A stretch of 64,000 bases of DNA from Oceanobacillus manasiensis (GCF_000724085.1 NZ_CCDL010000001.1:806001-870000); one strand, 5' to 3'. Shown: positions 38,421-47,878, numbered from the stretch's first letter. The notes: generated from the sequence alone by a model not told the origin. Numbers and translations: made by a program.

Positions 38421-39848
38421 GTGGCGTTATTAGAAAATATTATTGGCGAGGTAAATGATGTTCTTTGGAGCTACATATTAATTATTGTTTTAATCGGCCT
38501 GGGACTATGGTTTACCATTCGTACAGGATTTGTACAGTTTCGTTATTTTCCAGAAATGATTCGAGTGCTTTTTGACAAGCGTACGATAAATGCATCGGGT
38601 AAGAGAGGAACTTCTGCATTCCAGGCTTTCGCTATTAGTGCGGCATCACGGGTTGGTACAGGGAATATGGCCGGTGTAGCAACTGCCGTAGCTGCTGGTG
38701 GTCCAGGAGCGGTGTTTTGGATGTGGCTTATCGCACTGCTAGGGGCAGCCTCAGGATTTGTGGAGAGTACGCTGGCACAGGTTTATAAGACACCGGAGAA
38801 AAATCAGTACCGGGGTGGCCCAGCGTATTACATGGAAAAAGGCTTAAAAAATCGTAAGCTGGCTGTAGCTTTTGCAATTATTATTACAATTACTTACGGT
38901 CTTGTTTTTAATTCGGTACAATCTAATACGATCAGTTTAGCCTTTTCAGAACAATACGATTTAAATAAAGGCTGGCTTGCAGTTATATTGTTCATTTTCA
39001 CAGCAATCGTCATATTCGGGGGTATTAAAAGGATTGCGAATGTGACGCAGGTCATCGTGCCAGTAATGGCCATTCTTTATATTTTTATTTCTATCTATAT
39101 ACTTTTAACTAATTTTACAGCAATACCTGATATGATTTCGCTCATATTTACTAATGCATTTGGTATTCGTGAAGTTGCTGGTGGTGGATTTGGTGCCGCT
39201 ATTATGTGGGGTATCAAAAGGGGGCTATTCTCCAATGAAGCTGGTATGGGTAGTGTGCCAAACGCAGCAGCCACAGCAGAAGTAACACACCCGGCCAAGC
39301 AAGGACTTATTCAAGCATTTGGTGTGTTCGTTGATACCATCCTTATTTGTAGTGCTACAGGTTTTATTCTTATTACAGCAGGTGGTTATGAGGGGCAGGG
39401 AGATCTTGATGGAATTCAGTTGACCCAGAATGCCTTTGCTTTCCATATTGGTGATTGGGCAAGTACATTTATTGCCATCGCTATTCTGTTGTTTGGTTAT
39501 AGCTCGATTTTGGGGAATTATTATTATGGAGAAAGTAATATCGCCTATATTAAAAATAGTCGAGTAATCATGCTTCTCTATCGTTTTGCCGTGCTAGCCA
39601 TGGTAGTGTTTGGAGCGGTTGCCGCATTTGACCTAGTATGGTCGATGGCAGATTTAGCAATGGCCGTAATGGCATTAATTAACCTTTATGCTATTACCCG
39701 TCTATTTAAAATCGCCAATCGTGTACTTCAAGATTATGTACAGCAACGTAAAGCTGGCAAGGACCCGGTTTTTTACCGAGATACCCTTGAAGATGAAGAC
39801 GGGATTGACTACTGGGGTAGAGATCAGAGTGCCTATAAAGAAGAATAG
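38421..39848 (+). CDS. Alanine/glycine:cation symporter family protein (AGCS)
   Basis: The protein of about 475 residues has around eleven helices and the AGCS signature GTSAFQAFAISAASRVGTGN (about residues 61-80), then MAGVATAVAAGGPGAVFWMW. GLFSNEAGMGSVPNAAA in the middle is another family hallmark. It couples uptake of alanine or glycine, or a related amino acid such as glutamine, to sodium or proton flow. The frame opens at 38361, but AAGGAGG sits 8 bases before the GTG at 38421, which begins the usual N-terminus. The C-terminal 60 residues are hydrophilic and acidic. A strong terminator follows. Confidence 0.92.
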   Translation: MALLENIIGEVNDVLWSYILIIVLIGLGLWFTIRTGFVQFRYFPEMIRVLFDKRTINASGKRGTSAFQAFAISAASRVGTGNMAGVATAVAAGGPGAVFWMWLIALLGAASGFVESTLAQVYKTPEKNQYRGGPAYYMEKGLKNRKLAVAFAIIITITYGLVFNSVQSNTISLAFSEQYDLNKGWLAVILFIFTAIVIFGGIKRIANVTQVIVPVMAILYIFISIYILLTNFTAIPDMISLIFTNAFGIREVAGGGFGAAIMWGIKRGLFSNEAGMGSVPNAAATAEVTHPAKQGLIQAFGVFVDTILICSATGFILITAGGYEGQGDLDGIQLTQNAFAFHIGDWASTFIAIAILLFGYSSILGNYYYGESNIAYIKNSRVIMLLYRFAVLAMVVFGAVAAFDLVWSMADLAMAVMALINLYAITRLFKIANRVLQDYVQQRKAGKDPVFYRDTLEDEDGIDYWGRDQSAYKEE

Positions 39849-39872
39849 TAGCCGTTAGTTTATGAAGCAAGA

Positions 39873-39920
39873 GCCAATTGCCTTTCGAATAAAGTCGAAG
39901 GTAATTGGCTTTTTCTTTTT
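39873..39920 (+). terminator. Terminator of the AGCS symporter gene
   Basis: GCCAATTGCCTTTCGA pairs with TCGAAGGTAATTGGC around a short loop, followed by TTTTTC. Confidence 0.88.
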
Positions 39921-39959
39921 TGTATTAAAAAATGTTTAGGAAGTAGTCATATAATGCAT

Positions 39960-39984
39960 AAAAAAAGGGCGGCGTATGCCGTCC
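39960..39984 (-). terminator. Terminator of the HxlR regulator gene
   Basis: On the minus strand GGACGGC pairs with GCCGCCC (one mismatch) around a 4-base loop and is followed by TTTTTTT. Confidence 0.7.
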
Positions 39985-39987
39985 AGT

Positions 39988-40317
39988 TTACTCACATTCT
40001 GTGTTCAATTCTTCTTCGGTAACATGATTGTCGGCCCAGCATTGAATTTCTTGTATTACTGGCTCAAGAGCTCTTCCTTTATCTGAAAGGGAATACTCTA
40101 TTCTAACAGGGAATTCTGAATAAATATTGCGCTCTACGATTCCTTCTTTTTCGAGCATTTTTAATCGATCAGAGAGTAATCGTCCGCTAATGGGCAAGTC
40201 GGATTCCATCTCCGAGAAACGCTTTGTCCCACCGAGCAAATCAGATAATATTAAACCAACCCAACGCGTGCTGAGTAGTCCCATTGCTTTTTCAAAACGT
40301 GGACATAATTTCTCCAT
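39988..40317 (-). CDS. HxlR family transcriptional regulator
   Basis: The 109-aa winged helix-turn-helix protein has an N-terminal cysteine (MEKLCPRFEKA), as in redox- or electrophile-sensing HxlR members. It also has KRFSEMESDLPISGRLLSDR (recognition helix region) and RIEYSLSDKGRALEPV in the wing. It probably represses its own gene or a nearby one. The likely start is the ATG at 40317, 6 bases after GAGGTG; the ATG at 40323 and GTG at 40326 are too close to that site. The next gene upstream (aminopeptidase) is divergent, with about 220 bases between, so the target may be in that gap. Confidence 0.9.
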   Translation of the reverse strand: MEKLCPRFEKAMGLLSTRWVGLILSDLLGGTKRFSEMESDLPISGRLLSDRLKMLEKEGIVERNIYSEFPVRIEYSLSDKGRALEPVIQEIQCWADNHVTEEELNTECE

Positions 40318-40538
40318 GATCATCACCTCACTCTATGACAATAAGCCTAAAACTTATACGACACCATTAATTACAAAAAGTAACTATCTTCTCTCTATCA
40401 TAACATAAGTCCTATGACCCGTAAATAGCGTCACGAGCGCTGATATATAGTCGCACTATTTGAAAAGTTATTTTGGTAATTTCATTCAATTTGTGAAATA
40501 ATAACGGTATACGAAATTTATTTTTTGGGGGTATAAGG

Positions 40539-41777
40539 ATGGTTAGTCAACAAACAAAAGAAAAGTATGCAGAGCTTGCGCTTCGTAAAGGAGTCAATTT
40601 GCAAAAGAACCAAGCGTTAATGGTCAACGCACCACTAGAAGGAGCGGATTTCACTAAAATTGTTGTCCGTAAAGCCTACGAAATGGGTGCCAAAGATGTA
40701 CATATTAACTGGGTAGATGATGAACTGACCTTGTTAAAATATGAAAATGCACCAGATGAAGTAATTGCGTCCTATCCTGATTGGAAGGTTCAATTACATG
40801 ACAGTTTTGCTGAAGATGGAGCAGCAGTTTTAAACATCCGTTCTACTAATCCTGATCTACTTAAAGATATTGATCCAACAAGAGTGGCAAAAGCAAATAA
40901 GGCTGCAGCACAAGCTATGAAAAACTTCCGTAAATATACAATGAACGATCGAATTGCTTGGTCTATTATCTCTATCCCAACCGGCGATTGGGCTCAAAAA
41001 ATCTTCCCTGACAAAACAAAAGAGGATGCCGTAGAGGCCCTTTGGGATGCTATTGTGAAGATTGTTAGAGTCGATCAAGAAGATCCAGCCGCCGCTTGGG
41101 ATGCCCATAATGAAACCTTGAGAACAGCAAGAGAAATTCTAAATAAAAAGGATTATAAAAAACTCTTATTTAGAGCGCCTGGAACGGACTTAGAAATGGA
41201 GCTTCCGGAAGGACACATTTGGAAGGGTGGATCTGCTGTAACAGAAGGCGGAACTACGTTCAATCCGAATATGCCAACAGAAGAAGTATTCTCTATGCCG
41301 CATAAATATGGTGTTAATGGTACAGTTTCTAGCACGAAGCCATTGAACTATGGTGGTAGCCTGATCAATAATTTTAGCTTAACATTAAAAGATGGAAAAG
41401 TTGTCGACTTTAAAGCAGAACAAGGGGAAGACACACTAAAGCATTTACTTGATACAGATGAAGGGGCAACGCGTTTTGGTGAGATTGCGTTAGTACCACA
41501 TGAATCACCAGTTTCCCAGTCTGGGCTAATTTTTTATAACACGCTGTTTGATGAAAATGCGTCTTGTCACATTGCGTTAGGTAAAGCCTATCCGACAAAC
41601 CTGAAGGGAGGCTCTGCAATGGACGAAGAGCAGTTGGATAAGCATGGTGTAAACGATAGCCTTACACATGTTGACTTTATGATCGGGTCAGAAAAATTAG
41701 ATATTGATGGTGTTCTTGCTGATGGAACTACAGAATCCGTGTTCCGTAATGGTACATGGGCATTAAATGTAAAATAG
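40539..41777 (+). CDS. ampS: M29 family metallo-aminopeptidase
   Basis: The 412-aa protein has the AmpS/AmpT/PepS layout: an N-terminal alpha/beta domain (ALMVNAPLEGADFTKIVV) and a metal-binding C-terminal domain. Candidate metal ligands are the glutamates in FNPNMPTEEVFSMP, and the His, Tyr and Asp residues in ALGKAYPTN and LTHVDFMIGS. It removes N-terminal residues from peptides in the cytoplasm. A GGGGG stretch precedes the ATG by about 8 bases. It is monocistronic and ends before a degenerate repeat and a bidirectional terminator shared with recQ. Confidence 0.93.
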   Translation: MVSQQTKEKYAELALRKGVNLQKNQALMVNAPLEGADFTKIVVRKAYEMGAKDVHINWVDDELTLLKYENAPDEVIASYPDWKVQLHDSFAEDGAAVLNIRSTNPDLLKDIDPTRVAKANKAAAQAMKNFRKYTMNDRIAWSIISIPTGDWAQKIFPDKTKEDAVEALWDAIVKIVRVDQEDPAAAWDAHNETLRTAREILNKKDYKKLLFRAPGTDLEMELPEGHIWKGGSAVTEGGTTFNPNMPTEEVFSMPHKYGVNGTVSSTKPLNYGGSLINNFSLTLKDGKVVDFKAEQGEDTLKHLLDTDEGATRFGEIALVPHESPVSQSGLIFYNTLFDENASCHIALGKAYPTNLKGGSAMDEEQLDKHGVNDSLTHVDFMIGSEKLDIDGVLADGTTESVFRNGTWALNVK

Positions 41778-41783
41778 TAAACA

Positions 41784-41870
41784 AAAGCGCAAGCGCCCGT
41801 TTCTGGGTGCTGGAGCTGGACGTGGCTGTTCCTGTTAATGAACGGCAATGAGACCAAGATCCTATGCTTT
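41784..41870. repeat. Degenerate GC-rich intergenic repeat fragment
   Basis: The stretch AAAAGCGCAAGCGCCCGTTT, continuing through a GAGCTGGACGTGG segment, looks like the start of the GCGCAAGCGCC-type intergenic repeats common in Bacillus-group genomes. Only one copy lies in the window, so the call rests on pattern memory. Confidence 0.4.
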
Positions 41871-41884
41871 CCTTTTTCATTTTA

Positions 41885-41926
41885 AAAAAGAGGTCATACT
41901 TCGTTAATTCGAAGTATGGCCTTTTT
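41885..41926. terminator. Bidirectional terminator between ampS and recQ
   Basis: GGTCATACTTCG pairs with CGAAGTATGGCC over a 6-base loop, with TTTTTC on the plus side and TTTTTT on the minus side. Confidence 0.88.
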
Positions 41927-41935
41927 CTCTTAGGA

Positions 41936-44071
41936 TTACATTCTGTCATTTTTTACAAGGGCTGCTTTAATTTTGGTATAGTCGAAGCTATCTCCAAGCA
42001 TTTCTTTTATCTCTTTAAGTTTGGGGTCTTCTAATTGTTGATGTGCTGCGAGGACTTTTTCTTCTTCCTCTTCATTGAAAAATATTTGCCATAAGAGGGG
42101 GTGCCCATCTTTGTAAGCTTTAAATAAATGGCTTTCTACAGTTTGCTTAGAAAGGTCTCTCATAGCGGCAATATCTTTTATAGATTTGCCAGATTGGAAC
42201 AATTTATAACTAACAAGATGACTAGGGCCTTCCTCACTCTCCTTGCGTGGCTTTGCTCGAGGAGTGTCAGAAATGCGTACGCGTTCTGTTACGTCCTGAT
42301 TTCCTTGGCGCCATTCCTGTATAACTTGGAGGAAGATTTCTCCATATTGCTCGTATTTTTTCTCACCAATTCCTTTAATGGTTAGCATATCTTCTTTCGT
42401 AACAGGGAAGTAACGACTTAGTTCCTTCAGAGTAGCATCAGAAAAGAGGACGTATGGTGGAACGTTCTTTTCATCCGCTAATTCTTTCCGTCGCGCTCTT
42501 AACGCTGTAAATAAATCTTCATGATAGTCAGTCTCCTCAGATTGAGGAATAGGTGCAGTAAACATCCATACCTGTCGTTTCCCTTTCAGCACCTCAACGG
42601 ATTGCTGATTGAGTTTTAACACCGGAAATTTCCCTTCTTCTGTAGCAAGCAATTGCTCTGCAATCAAAAAGTGGATCCACTCGGTCAGTTCTTTTTCAGT
42701 ATAAGATGAAAGGATGCCATAAGTTGAGATCGAGGTAAGTTGAAATTGGCTTATCTTTTTATCTTTGGATCCCTTTAACACTTTGGCAGTCATCCCTACA
42801 CCAAATCGTTCTCCCATACGTTTTACGCAAGATAGAATTTTTTGAGCTTCCTCTGTAATATCACTTTTCTCTTGGCGCTCTAAACAATTACTGCAGCGAC
42901 CACATCCTTCGCGTGAAGGCATATCGGAAAAGTAGTCTAATATAAAGTTAGTCAGGCAGCTGTGAGTGTGACAATAATTAATCATTGCCTGTAGCTTTTT
43001 GTATTCACCTTGCTTTGCTGCTTCTTCCATTTGCGACTGCTCAATCAGGAATTTCTGCAATTGAATGTCTTGAGGGGAAAAGAGTAGAATACACTCACTC
43101 ATCTCTCCATCCCGTCCAGCTCTTCCTGCCTCTTGGTAGTAGGATTCTATATTCATAGGCATGGCATAGTGAATAACGTAACGGACATTTGATTTATCAA
43201 TACCCATCCCAAAGGCATTTGTCGCAATCATGACGGTTGTTTCATCATGAATAAAGGCAGCCTGAGCTTGTTTCCGCTCTGCCTCACTTAAACCTGCATG
43301 ATATTTTGATACAGAAACGCCTCGTTTGGTCAATTGATCATATAGGGCGTCTGCTTGTTTTCGGGTTGCCGTATAAATAATTCCAGATTCGTCCTCGTGT
43401 TTTTTAATAAACGAGCGTATATAGGTAGCCTTGTCCTTCCCTTTGATAATATGAAAGTTCAGGTTTGCTCGTTCAAATCCTGTATTAATAACATGATCCA
43501 TCTGTAGCAACTGCTGAATATCCTTAATCACTTCGCCCGTTGCGGTGGCTGTTAGGGCGATTAGAACAGGGACGGAATGTAACTTTCTAAGGTTAGGTAC
43601 AATGGAACGATAGCTTGGCCTGAAGTCGTGCCCCCATTGGGAAATACAATGTGCTTCATCAAAGGCGATAAGGGATAAAGGAATTCTTTGTATGACATTG
43701 ATGAAAAAGGACGATTCAAAACGTTCTGGGGCCACATAAACAAATTTATAACGCTTTGCAGCAATATCCCGCATGCGTTGCTGCTGTTCCTCAGTGGTTA
43801 ACGAGCTATTAATATATGTAGCAGGGATCCCTAGTGATTGGAGGGCATCTACCTGGTCCTTCATTAAAGAGATTAATGGGGAAATAATAATGGCTGTCCC
43901 GTTGAGAACCATTCCGGGAACCTGATAACAAAGGGATTTCCCGCCGCCGGTAGGCATGACAGCCAGGGTGCTACTTTGCTGCAATACATGTTGGATCGTT
44001 TCCTTTTGCCCAGGACGAAAGAATTCATAACCAAAATAAGACTGCAGAATTTCTTGTTCTTTTGCCATCAT
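41936..44071 (-). CDS. recQ: ATP-dependent DNA helicase RecQ
   Basis: The 711-aa 3'-5' DNA helicase of superfamily 2 acts in replication-fork repair and recombination. Helicase motifs are MPTGGGKSLCYQVP (Walker A, about 39-52), FDEAHCISQWGHDF (DEAH box, about 139-152), and YYQEAGRAGRDG (motif VI). The RQC domain has zinc cysteines in CHTHSCLTNF and CGRCSNC. An HRDC domain follows (about 520-600; LRARRKELADEKNVPPYVLF). The C-terminal 100 residues hold a helix-turn-helix (SIKDIAAMRDLSKQTVESHL) found in longer RecQ proteins. GGAGG lies before the start; ATG at 44071 or 44068. The palindrome at 44123 lies just upstream. Confidence 0.95.
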   Translation of the reverse strand: MMAKEQEILQSYFGYEFFRPGQKETIQHVLQQSSTLAVMPTGGGKSLCYQVPGMVLNGTAIIISPLISLMKDQVDALQSLGIPATYINSSLTTEEQQQRMRDIAAKRYKFVYVAPERFESSFFINVIQRIPLSLIAFDEAHCISQWGHDFRPSYRSIVPNLRKLHSVPVLIALTATATGEVIKDIQQLLQMDHVINTGFERANLNFHIIKGKDKATYIRSFIKKHEDESGIIYTATRKQADALYDQLTKRGVSVSKYHAGLSEAERKQAQAAFIHDETTVMIATNAFGMGIDKSNVRYVIHYAMPMNIESYYQEAGRAGRDGEMSECILLFSPQDIQLQKFLIEQSQMEEAAKQGEYKKLQAMINYCHTHSCLTNFILDYFSDMPSREGCGRCSNCLERQEKSDITEEAQKILSCVKRMGERFGVGMTAKVLKGSKDKKISQFQLTSISTYGILSSYTEKELTEWIHFLIAEQLLATEEGKFPVLKLNQQSVEVLKGKRQVWMFTAPIPQSEETDYHEDLFTALRARRKELADEKNVPPYVLFSDATLKELSRYFPVTKEDMLTIKGIGEKKYEQYGEIFLQVIQEWRQGNQDVTERVRISDTPRAKPRKESEEGPSHLVSYKLFQSGKSIKDIAAMRDLSKQTVESHLFKAYKDGHPLLWQIFFNEEEEEKVLAAHQQLEDPKLKEIKEMLGDSFDYTKIKAALVKNDRM

Positions 44072-44122
44072 ATCGCTCCTCCTCTAAAAATATCCTATCA
44101 TATATTCGTGAATAAATAATAA

Positions 44123-44146
44123 AATTGACCGATCGTTCGGTCAATT
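44123..44146. promoter_or_regulatory. Palindrome between brnQ and recQ: TetR-type operator and/or brnQ terminator
   Basis: AATTGACCGA and TCGGTCAATT are perfect 10-base arms around a 4-base centre. The sequence has the TTGACCGA/TCGGTCAA form common for TetR-family operators. It is also followed on the minus strand by TTTTATTATTT, so it could be the brnQ terminator. No TetR-family gene lies in the window. Confidence 0.55.
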
Positions 44147-44186
44147 GACAAATTGTGCGTTTTAATTAATCAAGCAGCCTGTTATT

Positions 44187-45473
44187 TTAGCGATTTTGCT
44201 TTTTAACTTGTGTGATTATTAAGCCTAAGATTACACCAACAATTGCCGGTAATATCCAACCCAGTCCAATACTGAAAAAGGGTAGTTTTGCAACATACGT
44301 GTTTGCCCAGGTTAATGGGATACCAAGCTCCTTCAAGCCATCGTAAAGACTTGTGAAGGCTGTAAAAAGAATGGCGAATCGATACACATAAGGAGAACCG
44401 TGAAACAATTTATTTAAGAAAGTAAGGATAATCAACACAATTGCAATTGGATAAATAAATACCAACACTGGGACAGAGAAACTTAGAATCGTGTTTAATC
44501 CTTGGTTGGCGATAATATAGCTAACAAACGTTACTATGAATACAAGCCATTTGTAAGGGATGGTCGTAACCTTGGAAAAAAATTGGCCACATGCAACAAC
44601 TAAACCTATTGAAGTGGTGAAGCAGGCTAAGGTTACAATAATACCTAAAAGAATAACACCGTATTCACCGAAAATGGTATTAGCAGCAAAAGAAAGGATT
44701 TCTCCGCCATTTTCAAAAGAACCATGCTGTCCCACTTTAGCGCCTACCCAGCCAATTGATCCGTAAACTGCTATTAAGCCAATTCCCGTTACCAAACCAG
44801 ACTTCAAGGTTTCCTTTACAATTGCTTGACTACTATGGATCCCTCTTTCCCTGTAAGCATTAACCACAATGATACCAAAGGCAAGTGCAGCGATAGCATC
44901 CATTGTAAGGTAACCTTCTACAAACCCATTAAAAAAAGGATTGCTCTTATAACTAACACTAGGTTCGCCAAGTGGTTCTTTTAATAAAAAGAACCCACCA
45001 ACTATGAGAGCAGTAATAACCAAAAGTAACAGTGGTGTAAGGTATTTGCCAATCTGATCTACCACTTTCGAAGGGTTAAGGCTAAATATAAATACGAGTA
45101 TAAAAAAGAAAGTAGTAAAGATTAATAATGAAAGGGAGCTAGAATTAAATGGCTCGATAGACATTTCATATCCTACGGTCGCAGCACGAGGAATACCAAA
45201 AAAGGGTCCAATTGCTAAATAAACTAAGGATGTAAATATCAGACCGAATAAGGGATGTACCTTGTCTGCAAGTTCCCTTGCATCATTTTTAACATAGGAT
45301 ATGGCGGTCACAGCAAGTAGTGGAAGTCCGACCCCAGTGATAACAAATCCGCTCATGGCAATAAAATAAGATGTGCCCGCTTCTATTCCGAGAACAGGAG
45401 GGTAAATTAAATTCCCCGCACCAAAAAATAAAGCAAACAACATGAAACCAATGATAATATTATCCTTATTCAT
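44187..45473 (-). CDS. brnQ: Branched-chain amino acid transport system II carrier protein
   Basis: The 428-aa membrane protein has about twelve helices. It begins NIIIGFMLFALFFGAGNLIY, the BrnQ/LIVCS signature, and LTMDAIAALAFGIIVVNAYR is the conserved mid-protein block. It imports leucine, isoleucine and valine with sodium or protons. AAGGAG lies close before the ATG. A long untranslated leader with a hairpin at 45506-45555 precedes it. No T-box or terminator is recognisable in the leader. Confidence 0.94.
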   Translation of the reverse strand: MNKDNIIIGFMLFALFFGAGNLIYPPVLGIEAGTSYFIAMSGFVITGVGLPLLAVTAISYVKNDARELADKVHPLFGLIFTSLVYLAIGPFFGIPRAATVGYEMSIEPFNSSSLSLLIFTTFFFILVFIFSLNPSKVVDQIGKYLTPLLLLVITALIVGGFFLLKEPLGEPSVSYKSNPFFNGFVEGYLTMDAIAALAFGIIVVNAYRERGIHSSQAIVKETLKSGLVTGIGLIAVYGSIGWVGAKVGQHGSFENGGEILSFAANTIFGEYGVILLGIIVTLACFTTSIGLVVACGQFFSKVTTIPYKWLVFIVTFVSYIIANQGLNTILSFSVPVLVFIYPIAIVLIILTFLNKLFHGSPYVYRFAILFTAFTSLYDGLKELGIPLTWANTYVAKLPFFSIGLGWILPAIVGVILGLIITQVKKQNR

Positions 45474-45505
45474 TAAAAATAACTCCTTGGGATAAAAATA
45501 GGTTT

Positions 45506-45555
45506 TGCCCCGTCCTCAAGAGGAGGACAGTATCGAACCTCTGAGAAAAGGGCAT
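45506..45555 (-). promoter_or_regulatory. Hairpin in the brnQ leader
   Basis: On the minus strand GTCCTCCTCTTGAGGAC forms an inner hairpin, enclosed by ATGCCC and GGGGCA. The structure ends about 30 bases before the brnQ start. It lacks a T tract, so it would act on translation or RNA stability, if at all. Confidence 0.4.
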
Positions 45556-46008
45556 CCAGTAAGAACTCAATTTGTCTTTATTTTACTTTAAGAAAGTATA
45601 AAATCTAGCTTAGAAACAATAAAGGAAGAATCAAAATATTGATATCCTAATCTGAAGAAAAACGTGAACACTCCCTAAAAAGGCGATTGAACACTAGTTT
45701 TTCTAATCTGTATTATCTGACAAAAAAAGTCATTTCATGCCAATAGACTTTAAACGAAAAATGCTCTCCGACTTTGGATAGCAAAACAAGCTTAATCGTA
45801 ACAAGAAGGGAAACCCGCTGTCAATGGCTAGTTTTGACAACTATTTCTGAAAGGATGGAAACGCATACATTGTATTGGCGAATAAATATAAGTTTAAAAT
45901 TGTTTACTTTCTCCTAGTAGACCTATAAAATGTCCTTATTAATATAGAATACCTAATGTGGAATAATAAATTACACATTATTCACGTTATCATATAGGGG
46001 GGTAAGAA
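45556..46008. other. Intergenic region between brnQ and the antiporter gene
   Basis: This holds the divergent promoters for brnQ (minus) and the antiporter (plus). I see no open frame with a ribosome binding site and no clear terminator. A GGGGGG ribosome binding site at about 45997-46002 serves the antiporter. Confidence 0.4.
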
Positions 46009-47868
46009 ATGGTTTCATCACTATTATTTGAAGTTATGCTGATAGGTCTTCTCGGGATAGGATCACAGTGGCTTGCATGGCGTTATCGCATGCCAGCAAT
46101 CGTAGTCATGTCTATTACCGGCCTGCTAGCAGGTCCGATATTTGGAATATTAAATCCTGAGGAAGATTTCGGCACGTTATATAGTCCCATTATTTCCGTG
46201 GCAGTAGCAATCATCCTGTTTGAAGGTAGTTTGAATCTTAGCTTTAAAGAGCTTCGGGATCTGGGTAAACCAGTATTCCGCATTTCTACTGTTGGGGCAT
46301 TTATTGCATGGATTCTCGGTTCACTAACTGCGCATTATATAGCAGGGCTATCTTGGGCTGTAGCTTTTGTCATTGGTGGCTTATTCATTGTAACAGGTCC
46401 AACAGTTATTATGCCGTTACTCCGTCAATCGAAACTTAAACCGCGGCCTGCGAAGATTCTCAAGTGGGAAGGAATTATTGTAGATCCAATCGGTGCATTG
46501 CTGGCGGTGTTTGCCTTTGAGATTATATCCTTTATGACTGCTGCTGATCCTGATGGCACAAAACTTCTACTATTCTTTGCAGCTTCCATATTCGCTATTT
46601 TGTTTGGTTGGGCATGTGGGCGAGGAATAGGCTGGATGTTTGAGACAGGACATATTCCAGAATTCCTTAAGTCACCTGCTGTCGTCATTGTCGTTATTCT
46701 CTGTTTCACTGGAGCAGATGAAATCATGCATGAAACGGGCTTACTGTCCGTTACAGCAATGGGTATTACCTTAGCAAATATGGGAATAAGCTCTATTTCG
46801 GATATGCGTCACTTTAAAGAGAACATATCCATCTTATTAATTTCAACGATTTTTATCATGTTAACAGCGTCGTTGCAGTTGGAGACACTTCTGCAAATAT
46901 TTAGCCCGAATATCATTGGGTATGTCATTCTTATGATGTTTATTGTTAGACCATTATCAATCTTTCTCTCGACCATTGGTACAGGATTATCCTTCAATGA
47001 GAAGGCGCTCGTAGGTTGGATTGCGCCAAGAGGGATTGTGGCTCTTACAGTATCGGGTTACTTTGCGGGAGTTTTACAGGAAGCTGGGTATCAAGATGCT
47101 GAAATTTTAACAACGCTCACCTTTGGTCTTGTATTCTTTACCGTTCTGGCCCATGGTTTTTCAATTGGCTGGCTTGCGAAGAAACTCAACCTTTCGATGG
47201 AAGGAAAGCCTGGTACTTTAATCGTAGGTGCCAACAAGTTTACGGTGGAGCTTGGTAAGTCATTACAAAAAGCAGGTCTACCCGTTATTATTGTAGACTC
47301 TTCATGGGAGAGATTACGTAAGGTTAGAGAATCTGGACTGAATTTCTACCATGGTAATATGCTTTCAGAGCAAACGGAATACAACCTTGATACCATACCA
47401 TATGAATATTTGCTTGCGGCCACAGACGACCGTGCATATAATTCTCTCATCTGTACCACGTTTATGCCTGAGTATGGAAGGACGAATGTCTTTAAAGTAA
47501 GTCCTTTTGTTGAAGGGAAAAGTACGAACGCAGAGATTGTTTCGAAGGTAGGGGGGAGAATTCTGTTCGATAAGAAATTCTCAATGGATGATCTCACAGA
47601 TAAAATGAATAACCATTATATTTTCCGCCAGACTACATTAACGGCACAATATAATTATAAACAGTATGTAGCGGATAAGGATCCGTCTACTGTATTCCTA
47701 TATTTAATAAAGCCTTCTGGCCAGCTTAAGTTTTATTCAGAAGAGATGCGTACTGTTCCAGTAGTGGGAGATACCATTGTAAGCTTAACTCCTCCGAATA
47801 AAGAAAAAGCTAAAATACAGGCTAAAATAGAAACAAACCGTACGAACAACCTTAATAATGGGAATTAA
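46009..47868 (+). CDS. CPA-type cation/proton antiporter with RCK-like regulatory tail
   Basis: The 619-aa protein has a membrane domain of about twelve helices (residues 1-390). VIGGLFIVTGPTVIMPLLRQ and the following WEGIIVDPIGALLAVF contain the aspartate and glutamate residues typical of NhaP/CPA1 exchangers. A soluble TrkA-N/RCK-like nucleotide-binding domain follows (GTLIVGANKFTVELGKSL, about 400-510) and a further C-terminal domain to 619. It expels sodium or potassium in exchange for protons, probably gated by a nucleotide bound to the tail. This fits a salt- or alkali-adapted lifestyle. The exact cation is unknown. The gene ends at a bidirectional terminator. Confidence 0.9.
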   Translation: MVSSLLFEVMLIGLLGIGSQWLAWRYRMPAIVVMSITGLLAGPIFGILNPEEDFGTLYSPIISVAVAIILFEGSLNLSFKELRDLGKPVFRISTVGAFIAWILGSLTAHYIAGLSWAVAFVIGGLFIVTGPTVIMPLLRQSKLKPRPAKILKWEGIIVDPIGALLAVFAFEIISFMTAADPDGTKLLLFFAASIFAILFGWACGRGIGWMFETGHIPEFLKSPAVVIVVILCFTGADEIMHETGLLSVTAMGITLANMGISSISDMRHFKENISILLISTIFIMLTASLQLETLLQIFSPNIIGYVILMMFIVRPLSIFLSTIGTGLSFNEKALVGWIAPRGIVALTVSGYFAGVLQEAGYQDAEILTTLTFGLVFFTVLAHGFSIGWLAKKLNLSMEGKPGTLIVGANKFTVELGKSLQKAGLPVIIVDSSWERLRKVRESGLNFYHGNMLSEQTEYNLDTIPYEYLLAATDDRAYNSLICTTFMPEYGRTNVFKVSPFVEGKSTNAEIVSKVGGRILFDKKFSMDDLTDKMNNHYIFRQTTLTAQYNYKQYVADKDPSTVFLYLIKPSGQLKFYSEEMRTVPVVGDTIVSLTPPNKEKAKIQAKIETNRTNNLNNGN

Positions 47869-47878
47869 AGCTAAATGA

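Noticed and set aside
45474-45620. T-box leader for brnQ
   Set aside because: The conserved T-box sequence and an associated terminator are missing; only a local hairpin is seen.
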